A stretch of 64,000 nucleotides of DNA, taken from assembly GCA_964249755.1 (NCBI GenBank), contig CAXUDB010000001.1, forward strand, positions 744,001 to 808,000, given 5' to 3'. Each line of letters starts with the position of its first letter. The stretch's first letter is position 1. Origin of the DNA: Ilyomonas sp964249755 (GTDB lineage Bacteria > Bacteroidota > Bacteroidia > Chitinophagales > Chitinophagaceae). The notes beneath the pieces were generated by a model that was given only the letters and a program-made list of their open reading frames with translations, was not told the DNA's origin and did not search any database. The position numbers and the translations under genes are program-made. Of this stretch, positions 16,960 to 26,366 are shown in pieces.

Positions 16960-18189
16960 CTATTGGCTGTTTACGTTCAGCCATCCGTTTACGGTATTGT
17001 TATTCGCTTCCAGCACCACCTTGTAAAAAGGCGATAGCAAATGGCTTACATCAATATCTGCATGGCGTTGTGTTAGCGGAACGGTAGCCAGTAAACGATA
17101 CTCATCTTTACCTCCGGTTTTAAAAAGATTGGTCGTTGTTACCCATATCTTCACATCGCCTGCTGTATCAAGCGCCTGCCAGCTTATGTCTATTTTGTTT
17201 TGAATGAAGTTTAGTTTAGGCTGTGCAATAGAAACGGGAGCCAGAAATGAAACGCCATCTAACTCTCTTCGTGCTTCTTCCGGAATAGACATCTTCATAA
17301 AAGAAGCCATGGAAGGATAAATATCAACGATGGAAGGCTCGTCATACTTGCCATAAGCATTTATTTTTTTGTTGGTTACAATCCATGTCGTTCGTTCGCG
17401 CCGAGATTGTCCGCCATGATTGTGCCCTGTCTTCGCATCTCTTCCATGATCGGTTGTAACAATAATCAGCCAGTCTTCTTTGTATTTCTGTTTGCGATAT
17501 TCAATCGCCTGCCACAAACGCCCTACCTGCTCATCCACATACTGTACCGCTGTATCCTGCTGTTTGCTGTCGCCATACAGGTGACCCATATCATCCGTAT
17601 ATTCCAAATAAACCCACGACAGATCGGGTGCTTCATTGCGGATGGCTTTTGCAGCGGCATTCACCACTGTATCATCAATGCGGTGCATAAAGCGGCGTCC
17701 TTTATCATGAGGGTAGTGCAGAGTATCCAATTCGAAACCATCCGCGCCATAATCGGTTTGTAAATTGTTTGTTTGCGGCAATCCTTCGCCTATAAGTTTT
17801 GTGCGGTTATCCTGCCAGCTACTAAACACAGCGATCTTCTTTGCCGGATACTGGTCTTTCAGCAAACGGAAGATGGTTTTGTAATGATAGTTTGGGGCGG
17901 CAATATCATTGTCCCACACGTTATGCTTATTCACCCAGGTGCCCGTCAGCAGGCTATTGTAGCCGTTTGCCGATATCGTAGGTGTTTGATTATACATGCC
18001 GCTGTCGCCACCGACATGCGCCCGCATATAAACTCCTTGCTTTGCAATGGCGTTTAAGTTCCGTGTGGCTGTTTTCTCCAGCACATCAGCAGGTATACCA
18101 TCTGCAATTACAAAGACGACTTTCTGAGCAAAAACATTTGAAGACAAAACGAAAGCGAAGAGAATACTATAAACAGCAGTTAGTTTCAT
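16960..18189 (-). CDS. Secreted nucleotide pyrophosphatase/phosphodiesterase-type phosphatase
   Basis: 409 residues with a signal peptide (cleavage after VFAQ, ~22). Alkaline-phosphatase superfamily metal ligands are visible: D in VFVIADG (~30), the nucleophile Thr in QTPTIS (~69), D/H in YTDDMGHLYG (~205-212) and TTDHGR (~255). C-terminal ~70 residues form a beta-rich, FN3-like tail. Expected periplasmic hydrolysis of phosphodi- or monoesters; substrate unknown. It ends a run of same-strand genes (MPE, glycosyltransferase, GH1, this) with a 41-bp gap after GH1. Confidence 0.85.
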   Translation of the reverse strand: MKLTAVYSILFAFVLSSNVFAQKVVFVIADGIPADVLEKTATRNLNAIAKQGVYMRAHVGGDSGMYNQTPTISANGYNSLLTGTWVNKHNVWDNDIAAPNYHYKTIFRLLKDQYPAKKIAVFSSWQDNRTKLIGEGLPQTNNLQTDYGADGFELDTLHYPHDKGRRFMHRIDDTVVNAAAKAIRNEAPDLSWVYLEYTDDMGHLYGDSKQQDTAVQYVDEQVGRLWQAIEYRKQKYKEDWLIIVTTDHGRDAKTGHNHGGQSRRERTTWIVTNKKINAYGKYDEPSIVDIYPSMASFMKMSIPEEARRELDGVSFLAPVSIAQPKLNFIQNKIDISWQALDTAGDVKIWVTTTNLFKTGGKDEYRLLATVPLTQRHADIDVSHLLSPFYKVVLEANNNTVNGWLNVNSQ

Positions 18190-18230
18190 CAGATAGAAAT
18201 TAATTGATAATAAATATAGATAGAGTTTGG

Positions 18231-19583
18231 TCAGCCCATCACCAGTTGTCCTTCTAAAAACTTACTATACCATTTGCCCGAAGCCTTTACAATGCGCCGT
18301 TGCGTGACGAAGTCTACATACACCAAACCAAAACGCGGATGATAACCTTCCGCCCATTCAAAATTGTCCATGAAGGTCCAGATAAAATAACCGTTTACAG
18401 GAACGCCTTCCTTCTTCGCTTTCAGCACCTGCTTTAGGTGCTCCTGTATATAACCAATGCGCCGGTGGTCGTTAATAACGCCATCAATCAAACTGTCGGG
18501 AAAGGCAGCCCCGTTTTCGGTTACAATCATTTCGGGTATATTTTGATAAGAAGCATAATCCTTCAACATGCGGTAAATGCATTCAGGATATATCTCCCAT
18601 TTCATCTCTGTAGTCTCAACGTTGCGATGGTTTGCTTTTACAATCTGCGCATTGATGTAAGGCATGAAGTAACTGTGCTTCACAATCTCGCGTGTATAGT
18701 TTTGAATGCCCGCAAAATCCATATCATAGGAGAGAAGCGCATCGTCGCCGGGCTTCATGTATTTCTCTATGCCGCGCAGCAGCGGAAGTTCCTGTACAGG
18801 ATAATACAATCCCAGCAAGGGTTCGATAAACGTGCGGTTGAGCAAAGCATCTACGCGCTTTGCAGCAGCAATATCAACTTCACTGTTTGAGTTTGGTTCT
18901 ACCAGCGAACAAGAGAAGGTAGTGCCCACTTTGCAATGGCTGTCTATACTTTTGATGACTCTTGCGCCTTCTGCCTGGCACAGCGCAACATGATGCACTG
19001 CCGGTAAGAAATTCGACAAACCTTTTTTGCCCGGCGCATGGATACCCAAAAAATAACCAGCGCCCGTAAATACCATCGGTTCATTCAATACCATCCAATT
19101 TTTTACACGGTCGCCAAAATATTTTACGCAACACTCTGCATAGCGACTGAACCAGTTCACCACTTCGCGGTTTGTCCAGCCGCCACGCTTCTCCAGTTCG
19201 TAAGGCAAATCCCAATGATATAGCGTAACCCAAGGCTCGATGTCAAGTTCTAAACAAAAATCAATAAGCCGATTATAAAAATCTACACCATGCATGTTCA
19301 CTTTTCCAATACCATCGGGAAACAAACGGCTCCAAGAAAAAGAGAAGCGATAGTTGGGTATATTGAGGCTGCGCATCAGTACCAGATCCTGCGCGTAGCG
19401 ATGATAAAAATCGCAGGCAACATTGCCGTTCTGGTTGAGTGAAACATTACCTCTTCCATTGGCAAACATATCCCATATTGAAGGTCCTTTGCCATCAGTC
19501 TGGTAAGCACCCTCTATCTGGTAAGCAGCCGTTGATACACCCCAATGAAAGGAAGAATCGAAATCATCTTTATACAAGTTCAT
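18231..19583 (-). CDS. Glycoside hydrolase family 1 beta-glucosidase
   Basis: 450 residues, complete TIM barrel without signal peptide, hence cytoplasmic. GH1 N-terminal signature F.WGVSTAAYQIEGA is at 12-26; the acid/base Glu is in VLNEPMVF (~165) and the nucleophile Glu in IVTENGAAF (~355), both intact; W..D.PYELEK.GGW also fits. Retaining hydrolysis of beta-glucosides or related sugars. It sits 3 bp after the glycosyltransferase gene. A role in glycolipid or oligosaccharide turnover is suggested by context only. Confidence 0.95.
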   Translation of the reverse strand: MNLYKDDFDSSFHWGVSTAAYQIEGAYQTDGKGPSIWDMFANGRGNVSLNQNGNVACDFYHRYAQDLVLMRSLNIPNYRFSFSWSRLFPDGIGKVNMHGVDFYNRLIDFCLELDIEPWVTLYHWDLPYELEKRGGWTNREVVNWFSRYAECCVKYFGDRVKNWMVLNEPMVFTGAGYFLGIHAPGKKGLSNFLPAVHHVALCQAEGARVIKSIDSHCKVGTTFSCSLVEPNSNSEVDIAAAKRVDALLNRTFIEPLLGLYYPVQELPLLRGIEKYMKPGDDALLSYDMDFAGIQNYTREIVKHSYFMPYINAQIVKANHRNVETTEMKWEIYPECIYRMLKDYASYQNIPEMIVTENGAAFPDSLIDGVINDHRRIGYIQEHLKQVLKAKKEGVPVNGYFIWTFMDNFEWAEGYHPRFGLVYVDFVTQRRIVKASGKWYSKFLEGQLVMG

Positions 19584-19586
19584 ACT

Positions 19587-20666
19587 TCAGCGCGCGAGTT
19601 TAGGAAACAGTTTGCCCAGCAATAAATTTTTAAACTTTTTGAATGAACTGATTGATGATGTAACAGAATGTGAAACGCCCGCAGGATGGTTCTGCAAAAC
19701 AACATCTACAATCTCTTTTGTTAGGTCGAGATAATCAACTGCCACCAGGTCTTTCGCCAGCAGCCAGCTCTTTATTTTATCGCTGTGTTTTTCTTTCAGA
19801 CTTTTAATAACAGGCACACCCATCTTTTTTAAAGCCGCTGCATTGCATTGCTGTTCATACTGCGCTTTCATGGGTATCACCATCAGCTTCTTCTGCAGGT
19901 ATAAAGCCTCGGCGGGCGTTTCAAAACCGGCACCACACAGCACGCCCCGCGCACTCCCCATGCTTTGTATAAAGGATTCGTTGTGGATAGGCTGCACCGT
20001 AATATTTCCTTTGGTGAATGTTGTTTTATTATGCTTGGAAAACACCTGCCATTTCACCTGTGGAAAAAGCGATAGAATACGTATGATCCGTTTATCATCA
20101 TAAGCCGGAAGATATACTGTGTAATGTCCTTTGTCTGTCACCGGCAAGTCTCTTACCTGCTGCCGGATAACAGGTGTATAGATACTTTTATCATAAGCTT
20201 TAAAGTGAAAGCCATACTGCACCGTAACCGGCGCGTAATAGCGAAGCAAAGCAGCGCCCAGGCGGTCAATGCTTTTGGGTTTGGGTGAGTGAGCGTTAGC
20301 AACGGCAGCCTGGTGGCTAAGCCCGATACAAGGCTTGTGTTTGAAGAAACAAGCCCATGCACTTACCGGTTCAAAATCGTTGATAATAATATCGTAGTCT
20401 TCTACTGGCAGGCTTTTAATCTCTTTCCATAATCCTTTTACATTGCTTTTTTTATAAGTTGCCGCAATATCCACACCGCCCTTTTTGCCAAACACGAAGC
20501 TTAAACCTTTCAGGCGATAGGTGATAGGTTGATCCAACGATACATCAGCTTGTGTGCCACTTACCAGAATGTCTAATTCACCCTGCTCTTTCAGGTATGG
20601 GATAATATCTCTTGCCCTGCTTAAATGCCCGTTGCCCGTGCCTTGAATCGCATATAGTATCTTCAT
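19587..20666 (-). CDS. Glycosyltransferase, PF13528-like (GT-B fold)
   Basis: 359 residues. N-terminal KILYAIQGTGNGHLSRA is the glycine-rich first loop of MurG/GT1-like GT-B enzymes of the Glyco_trans_1_3 type; the C-terminal domain has the donor-binding region CGAGFETPAEALYLQKKLMV and ..QYEQQ.NA..L. No signal or TM helix. Acceptor and donor are not known; partners in Bacteroidota are often lipid-linked. It is encoded 16 bp after an LpxH-like phosphoesterase and 3 bp before GH1, so a membrane glycolipid pathway is plausible (inference). Confidence 0.82.
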   Translation of the reverse strand: MKILYAIQGTGNGHLSRARDIIPYLKEQGELDILVSGTQADVSLDQPITYRLKGLSFVFGKKGGVDIAATYKKSNVKGLWKEIKSLPVEDYDIIINDFEPVSAWACFFKHKPCIGLSHQAAVANAHSPKPKSIDRLGAALLRYYAPVTVQYGFHFKAYDKSIYTPVIRQQVRDLPVTDKGHYTVYLPAYDDKRIIRILSLFPQVKWQVFSKHNKTTFTKGNITVQPIHNESFIQSMGSARGVLCGAGFETPAEALYLQKKLMVIPMKAQYEQQCNAAALKKMGVPVIKSLKEKHSDKIKSWLLAKDLVAVDYLDLTKEIVDVVLQNHPAGVSHSVTSSISSFKKFKNLLLGKLFPKLAR

Positions 20667-20682
20667 GAAACCGGTTAAGAAA

Positions 20683-21546
20683 TTAAGTGGTTCGCGTTAG
20701 TAAATTAAACTCATTCACTAAGTTCTCAAAGAGTTGTTGGTTGGTATCGGCTTCCTCTTCGGCACTGCTTTCGTCTTCGGTGTATAAGGCATCATCATAC
20801 TTGTAAATACTCCATTTTCCATCTTCATATTCCAGCGCGGTGAGGTTCTCTATCCAATCGCCGGAATTCAGATATAAGATGTTGCCCTTTTCTGTTGTGA
20901 CTGATTTCATTTCGGGTTTATGGATGTGTCCGCACACTACGTAATCGTATCCGTTGGCAATGCCGATATCAGCCGCAGTTTTCTCAAAATTATTGACAAA
21001 CTTCACTGCTGTTTTTACGCTGTCTTTTATTTTTTTAGACAATGAAATCTTGCCTTTGCGGAATCCTTTTTCGGAGATGAAATTAACGAAGCGGTTGATG
21101 AGGATCAAGATGTCGTAGCCAATTGCGCCCAGCTTTGCCAGCCACTTCGAATGCTGCATCGTGACGTCGAACACATCGCCATGAAACATCCACGCCCGTT
21201 CATTTTTACTAAGCTTAAGTAATATCTTATTCCTGATTTTAAATGAGCCTAAAGTGAAGCCCGCAAAGCGCCGTAACATCTCATCGTGGTTGCCGGGTAT
21301 GTAATATACTTTCACATTGTTGCCAATGAGTTTCATCAGGTACTTCACCACTTTCATGTGGCTTTTGGGCCAATAGTTTTTACTGAACTGCCAGATGTCT
21401 ATAATGTCGCCGTTCAGCACTAAAATATTGGGTTGAATGCTTTTTAAATAATGGAGCAGTTCTTTTGCATGGCAGCCATATGTGCCGAGATGAACATCAG
21501 AAATAACAGCTACATCAAGCTTACGTTTGCTCCCTTTTGTATTCAT
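20683..21546 (-). CDS. LpxH-like calcineurin-type metallophosphoesterase
   Basis: 287 residues, soluble. All metallophosphoesterase motifs are present: SDVHLG (~16), NGDIID (~46), GNHDE (~85), H in MFHGD (~121) and GHIHKPE (~207). Closest remembered relatives are annotated UDP-2,3-diacylglucosamine diphosphatase, the lipid A enzyme LpxH, or its glycolipid-cleaving cousins. C-terminal ~35 residues are acidic and low complexity. First gene of the MPE-glycosyltransferase-GH1-phosphodiesterase series. Confidence 0.82.
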   Translation of the reverse strand: MNTKGSKRKLDVAVISDVHLGTYGCHAKELLHYLKSIQPNILVLNGDIIDIWQFSKNYWPKSHMKVVKYLMKLIGNNVKVYYIPGNHDEMLRRFAGFTLGSFKIRNKILLKLSKNERAWMFHGDVFDVTMQHSKWLAKLGAIGYDILILINRFVNFISEKGFRKGKISLSKKIKDSVKTAVKFVNNFEKTAADIGIANGYDYVVCGHIHKPEMKSVTTEKGNILYLNSGDWIENLTALEYEDGKWSIYKYDDALYTEDESSAEEEADTNQQLFENLVNEFNLLTRTT

Positions 21547-21801
21547 ATAAAACGGGATACGTGGATATATACAAAGTTGATGTGCTTCGTGTAATGTAAT
21601 TGTTATCTCAAGTTTATGGAATTGTTATTTATAAAAGCAAGTTGCGGGTTAAAAGTTTTGGTTGTGTGTGATGAAAGCAGTTGTTGTTATTACAAGTAGA
21701 ATGATGGGCCGCTTTGATTCCTCTCTTCATACCTGTTTATTTCACAAGCCTTAAAAATTATTTTTCTCAATTAACCATTAACAATAACCCATTAACCATA
21801 C

Positions 21802-22740
21802 TTACACTTTCCACCCATACGTTACATACTCATTGTCAAAAGAGCCATCGTCATATAGATTCAACAATGCATAACCGTTATCGGTTCCATAGCGTTTGCC
21901 TTTCCACCAGTTACCGCTTACCGCGCCGTTGCTGATATAGGTAACACCGTTGTATGTGATTTCTTCATACAAATGAATATGACCGCTCAAGCAAAGCTTC
22001 ACATTCGGGTGCTGATCAAAGACTTCAATAATGCGTGCTGAATCTGTGTGCATGGAATTCAAGCCTAACACATAGCCTTCCGGTTCGCCCTTCATTTTAT
22101 TATCTACCACTACTGTTGCTGCCGATACAATGGGCGCGTGTGATACAACAATCACAGGAGTTGACGATGGCGTAGCAAGGAGGTCTTTTTGAAGCCAGTC
22201 ATATTGCTCATCATCCAGCTTGCAGATGTACCAGGTGTCATTGGTTCTGGGCTGAATGCTATCGAGAATAATAAAGTGCCAGCCACCTTTATCGAAGCTG
22301 CGATATGGCTTGGAAAGATGCATCTTTTCCATTGCATAGTTCTTGCCATACAGCGGGTCTTCTTTCTGTCCAAAGCCCCAGCAGTCGTGGTTTCCAATGC
22401 AATATTCAATGGGCAGGGAATTGTCTTGCCGGAACACATCATTCCACAATTTCCATTGTGTTTCCACACGTTCTTTGGGTTGTTTCAGCGCATCGAAAAT
22501 AGAGTCGCCACCACTCATAATAAAAGAGGGTTGCTCCTTTTGATTTTGCAAATGATGCAAACAAGCAGCAAGACCGGCTGGTGCATTCAGTTCAGGTTCT
22601 AAATGCACATCGGTAAGGTGTGCAAAACGCAGGACTCGCTTACGTTCTTTGTTTTGATTGCCGGCAAAAAGAGTAGCGCCTGTAGCGCCGAATAAGCCGA
22701 GTAAACCTGCATTCTTCAACAGTTGCCTGCGGTTCATCAT
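21802..22740 (-). CDS. Tat-exported calcineurin-like phosphoesterase
   Basis: 312 residues. The N-terminus MMNRRQLLKNAGLLGLFGAT carries twin arginines and a hydrophobic stretch with alanine/glycine, a Tat-type signal. Metal-binding motifs: TDVHLEP (~42), GGDSIFD (~77), GNHDCWG (~117), SHAP (~205) and GHIHLYE (~258). A periplasmic phosphoesterase, substrate unknown. On the same strand as, but separated by a terminator (22831-22860) from, the phosphonate genes upstream; a functional link as an additional phosphate-releasing enzyme is possible but unproven. Confidence 0.85.
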   Translation of the reverse strand: MMNRRQLLKNAGLLGLFGATGATLFAGNQNKERKRVLRFAHLTDVHLEPELNAPAGLAACLHHLQNQKEQPSFIMSGGDSIFDALKQPKERVETQWKLWNDVFRQDNSLPIEYCIGNHDCWGFGQKEDPLYGKNYAMEKMHLSKPYRSFDKGGWHFIILDSIQPRTNDTWYICKLDDEQYDWLQKDLLATPSSTPVIVVSHAPIVSAATVVVDNKMKGEPEGYVLGLNSMHTDSARIIEVFDQHPNVKLCLSGHIHLYEEITYNGVTYISNGAVSGNWWKGKRYGTDNGYALLNLYDDGSFDNEYVTYGWKV

Positions 22741-22830
22741 ACCGTTTTAATTTAAGAAAACTAAAGTAAGCCAATGCGATGATTGGCATCACATCTCATC
22801 ATTAAATAATGATTACTTCCTATAAAAAAG

Positions 22831-22860
22831 AAAAGCCCGATACGACTACCAGGCTTTTTT
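22831..22860 (-). terminator. Rho-independent terminator after the phosphonate gene cluster
   Basis: AAAAGCC (22831-22837) pairs with GGCTTTT (22852-22858); on the minus strand the stem is followed by a T-rich tract. It lies ~140 bp after the stop of the FAD oxidoreductase gene and marks the end of that operon. Confidence 0.7.
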
Positions 22861-22997
22861 ATACACATAAGAAAAAACTTTCCGTTGCAAAAGTTGTCTT
22901 CTTATGTGAACTCAATATGAATAGAGCATTAAGAAATTGCAATGAATGAGAAACTCATTTTGATATTGTAATAAAAAGGAACAGAAGAAGATTGCAT

Positions 22998-24128
22998 TTA
23001 TTGTAAGCCCGCTTTTACCACTTCTTCTGCAAAGCCAAATGAAAGCGTCATGCCCGCACCACCAAACCCGTTTACTATCGTTACGCCTTCTTCGGGGTTG
23101 TAAACAAAGTCGGTTTTGCCATCTGTTTTTTTTGGATAAATACCGTTCCAGCTTTGCGCTAAATTCCAATTTTTAAACTGTGCAAATGTTTTTAAATAAT
23201 CTATGATAAGGTCGTTAATAAACTGCTTGTCAAAAGGATCATGCACCAGTCCGTATTCGTGGCTATCTCCAATGGTGAGTTCGCTTTCACCGTTCTGAGA
23301 TACCATTACATGAATGCCCCATTTGATATAGTCGGGCATCGCTTGGTGATAATGGTTTCTGAGTTTTGACAACGAAGCCGACGCTTCAAAACTTTTATAG
23401 TGGATGAGTGATAAGCCGCCGCACAAAGAAGGTCCGATGCTCCAGTTGTCCGGTTGCGCAGCCAGGCGCAGCATCTGCAATTTGCACTTCGTAAAATAAT
23501 GGTTCAGGAATACTTCAGGGTATAGGGTTTCAAAGTCGGCACCACCGCAAACATAGATAGCATCTGCATTCCAGCGTTCATCACCCGAAAAGACGTTGGG
23601 ATAAGAAACATAGGTAATGGCTTTATTAAAGTGAAACTGCACATCATATTTTTCGGTCAAATAAAAAGGCAATTTCTCTATTGCCACTCTCGATTCGATA
23701 ATCATTTCATCTTCGCTCCATAATGCGCCTGTTAATTTGTTGGGATTGACGGCTTCGCTCTTTTGTAATGCTTGCTCTTTGGTAAGCGCAGCTACAGGTC
23801 TCCTATTCCTCATAGCTTCCGCAAACTCATTTACTACCTGCCATTCCAGATCATTATAACAAAGATGCAAGCTGCCGCTTTCGTTATACCACAAGTTGGC
23901 TTCCTGGCAGATGTTCTTCCAGATAGATTTACTTAGTAAAGCTCTTTCATATAGCTTTCCTTCCGGTTGCCCAATAGGCCACAACATCCCGAAGTTGCGA
24001 ATAGAAGCACCTACCGCTTTTTCATTCCGTTCAAACACGGTAACAGCATAGTTTCTTTTGGCAAGACTTCTCGCCACCGCAAGACCCACGATACCGGCAC
24101 CGATTACAATAGCAGTTTTACGCGGCAT
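22998..24128 (-). CDS. FAD-dependent oxidoreductase, TIGR03364 type (phosphonate-linked)
   Basis: 376 residues from the ATG at 24128, overlapping the end of the DUF5690 gene by 11 bp; the open frame runs further upstream but the Rossmann fold starts right at this ATG. FAD-binding IVIGAGIVGLAVARSLAKR is at 7-25, followed by the acidic residue in VFERN, and a C-terminal GFGGAGMTLSFGFAE typical of DAO-type enzymes. I recognise it as the TIGR03364 family, known as a recurrent neighbour of aminophosphonate genes and reported to deaminate (N-alkyl) 2-aminoethylphosphonate to phosphonoacetaldehyde. The PhnX-like hydrolase two genes upstream could use that product. Cytoplasmic. Confidence 0.85.
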   Translation of the reverse strand: MPRKTAIVIGAGIVGLAVARSLAKRNYAVTVFERNEKAVGASIRNFGMLWPIGQPEGKLYERALLSKSIWKNICQEANLWYNESGSLHLCYNDLEWQVVNEFAEAMRNRRPVAALTKEQALQKSEAVNPNKLTGALWSEDEMIIESRVAIEKLPFYLTEKYDVQFHFNKAITYVSYPNVFSGDERWNADAIYVCGGADFETLYPEVFLNHYFTKCKLQMLRLAAQPDNWSIGPSLCGGLSLIHYKSFEASASLSKLRNHYHQAMPDYIKWGIHVMVSQNGESELTIGDSHEYGLVHDPFDKQFINDLIIDYLKTFAQFKNWNLAQSWNGIYPKKTDGKTDFVYNPEEGVTIVNGFGGAGMTLSFGFAEEVVKAGLQ

Positions 24129-25428
24129 AAACAGAAGCGATTGTTTTTTGTTCCGAAGTCCTGTATTTTTTATTGAAATAAAAAGCCGCCGCCAGCGTAG
24201 CACCGATGCCGAACAGAGAAATAAGAAGCACCAAATGAATAAAGAAAGAAGTCCACGATAGCTGCAACCCAAAAAAGCTTTTCGCCAGCAATACAACTAC
24301 GCTTCCGAGATAGCCAAAAGAATCGGAGATATACATTAAAAAACCCACGTTGCTTTTAATGCGGAAGCTTGCAATCATGCGCTCATAATACAACGCATTA
24401 AAGGGCACATAGCTCAGGTACAAGCCTGTTCCTACCATCGTCATCCATACCACTGAATTTATCATTGCGTTCATAAACAGTAACGTGGCTATCAATGCCA
24501 CTACATATCCACCTACAATGATGTAATGGTTAATTAAAAAAGCCTTCATGTTATTCTTTACCAGCACCAATGCACTCATGCAAAGCAATACAATCAGCGA
24601 TACTACTGTTTCTGTGGTAGCAAAGATTTCCGGCTGGTTTCCATAGCCCAATTCCGTCCATAATTCATTGGAAAAGTTATCTCTGAAATCGCGCAGTATC
24701 GTTAGTAATACATAAGAAGCAACGATGATAATGATGCCCGGCAGAAACGTTGCTACAAAGGTTTTTCTTTCTTCTTTCGTCATCGGTTTCCGTACGGTTC
24801 TAAGCCGGATATCTTCTTCTGTTGGCGGCGGCACGTGGTTCAGCAGCCATACAAACAACAGCATCGGCACCACGAATAACGCACCCGTTATAAACGGCAT
24901 CCACAACTCAAAAAGATGCCTGTTAACTACTAAACTTTTACCTACTGTTTTCACCACGCCCGATGAAAAAATGAAGCTTACTGACAATAGGGTTCCCATG
25001 AATTCTGTAGCTCTTCTTCCTTCGAGATAGCTAAACACCAAACCCCAAACAAGACCCAATGGAAAACCATTGATGAGAAGAAAAATGATACCATAAGGAG
25101 GTGGCACAATTGCAAAAAAGAACAAAGCCATCCAGGCGATTAATATAAGTATAGCAATACTTGCCGCGCGCTTGCTTTTGTCTAATTCTGATATAAACCG
25201 GATACCATAAAACTTGCTTAGCATATAGCCGATTACCTGAGCGATTACCAGCCATACCTTATAAGAAATGCCAAGAAAGTAAAAACCCTCGAAACCCGCA
25301 GCCGTAAAGGGTTTCCGGAAGGCATACATGCAGAAGTACACACCGAAAGAACACGCCGCAGCGTACACCGAAGTCAGCCAGAGCGGCGCGCGTATCAATC
25401 GTTTTTCCAGTCCTTCCGAGTGAAGCAT
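24118..25428 (-). CDS. DUF5690 / MFS-like transporter
   Basis: 436 residues, ~12 TM helices, no large soluble domain. The start AAACSFGVYFCMYAFRKPF and GFPLGLVWGLVFSYLEGRR are what I associate with the Bacteroidota DUF5690 family, a distant branch of the major facilitator superfamily resembling organophosphate:Pi antiporters. Its ATG (25428) directly follows the TAA of the PhnX-like gene and its end overlaps the FAD oxidoreductase, so the three are translationally coupled. Likely inner-membrane uptake of the phosphonate handled by these enzymes (inference). Confidence 0.8.
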   Translation of the reverse strand: MLHSEGLEKRLIRAPLWLTSVYAAACSFGVYFCMYAFRKPFTAAGFEGFYFLGISYKVWLVIAQVIGYMLSKFYGIRFISELDKSKRAASIAILILIAWMALFFFAIVPPPYGIIFLLINGFPLGLVWGLVFSYLEGRRATEFMGTLLSVSFIFSSGVVKTVGKSLVVNRHLFELWMPFITGALFVVPMLLFVWLLNHVPPPTEEDIRLRTVRKPMTKEERKTFVATFLPGIIIIVASYVLLTILRDFRDNFSNELWTELGYGNQPEIFATTETVVSLIVLLCMSALVLVKNNMKAFLINHYIIVGGYVVALIATLLFMNAMINSVVWMTMVGTGLYLSYVPFNALYYERMIASFRIKSNVGFLMYISDSFGYLGSVVVLLAKSFFGLQLSWTSFFIHLVLLISLFGIGATLAAAFYFNKKYRTSEQKTIASVYAA

Positions 25429-26124
25429 TTATACAACATTTGAAACAACAGGAATGAGATCTTTGATGTCATCAAAAATGAAAGACGGCTGGTAAGACTC
25501 CAATTCTTTGCGTGTAAAAGCGCCCGTGGTAACAGCGATAGAATACAGGCAGCCCGCATTCTTTCCTTCCTGCACATCTACTTCGGTGTCGCCTACTTTT
25601 ATTACCTGTTTTGCGTCATCAATGCTGGCTTCACGCATCATGCGCTGAATCATGTACGGTTCGGGTCTTCCGGCAGGCACTTCATCGCTTGATACCACAT
25701 AATCTGTCACACCCTCTTCCAGCCATCCAATACGGTTCATAATTACGTCTGTAATGTCTTTCGAGAATCCGGTATCCAAGCCAATCTTTATGTTGTTCTC
25801 TTTCAAAAACGAAAACACATCCATCACATTTGGCAGCGGCGCAATCTCCGGCGTGGTTTGATAATGCTCAATCATCAGTTCTAAAAAACGTTCATGAATG
25901 GCATTAACATAATCTTCTGTAATGCGGTCTTTATGTTCTTCAAACTCTTCCAGCATTTGTCGGATTGCCACTGTTTTTTTGTAACCCATCAACGCATTGA
26001 TTTTTGCCATAGGAACAATGTAGCTATATTCTTTCATTGCCTTCCAAAACGTAGCTGCAATTTCGCCATTGTCTTTAACCGTAGTGCCGGCAATATCGAA
26101 GACGATAAGCTTAATGTTGTTCAT
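25429..26124 (-). CDS. HAD hydrolase, phosphonatase-like (PhnX/TIGR03351 type)
   Basis: 231 residues. HAD motif I is FDIAGTT with nucleophile D10, matching the FDWAGTT of phosphonoacetaldehyde hydrolase. M-G-Y-K-K at 46-50 aligns with MGLLK of PhnX, placing K50 at the Schiff-base lysine, the feature that separates C-P cleaving phosphonatases from ordinary HAD phosphatases. Motif II is LDTGF, motif III region GRPEPYM, motif IV GDTEVDVQEGKNAG. Expected reaction: phosphonoacetaldehyde to acetaldehyde and phosphate, in the cytoplasm. Adjacent to a DUF5690 transporter and TIGR03364 oxidase. Confidence 0.82.
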   Translation of the reverse strand: MNNIKLIVFDIAGTTVKDNGEIAATFWKAMKEYSYIVPMAKINALMGYKKTVAIRQMLEEFEEHKDRITEDYVNAIHERFLELMIEHYQTTPEIAPLPNVMDVFSFLKENNIKIGLDTGFSKDITDVIMNRIGWLEEGVTDYVVSSDEVPAGRPEPYMIQRMMREASIDDAKQVIKVGDTEVDVQEGKNAGCLYSIAVTTGAFTRKELESYQPSFIFDDIKDLIPVVSNVV

Positions 26125-26205
26125 TTTGTATGATGTGTTTTGTCGTGTTTTCTAGTTAAACATTTCAAAAAATAAGTTGTTACCTGAAGCGTTAAAAGCT
26201 GTACG

Positions 26206-26240
26206 AGTTATTGTGAAGCACAAAGCAATCTATGGATTGC
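26206..26240. repeat. Degenerate copy of the TCATTGCGAGG-GAAGCAATC dispersed repeat
   Basis: The stretch reads TTATTGTGAAGCACAAAGC then AATC, a decayed form of the intergenic repeat also present at 33434-33461. It sits in the 242-bp space between the HAD and PhnZ-like genes. Similarity is visual only. Confidence 0.35.
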
Positions 26241-26366
26241 AATACATGCTGTTAATGAGTCGTGAACAGTATGAATGGAGGATTACAGGCTAACAGATTC
26301 ACCGCTTACAAGTAATATCCATTGTGAAACACAGATTATTTCGTACATCTCACATCGTACATAGAA

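Noticed and set aside
22957..22969. CTCATTTTGATAT-like match to the kdp activator motif
   Set aside because: Single site without a partner at 20-21 bp and without a GG-N10-GC element; likely chance.
24129..24296. Longer N-terminus for the FAD oxidoreductase
   Set aside because: The extra 56 residues overlap the DUF5690 gene in another frame, and the Rossmann fold begins at the inner ATG.
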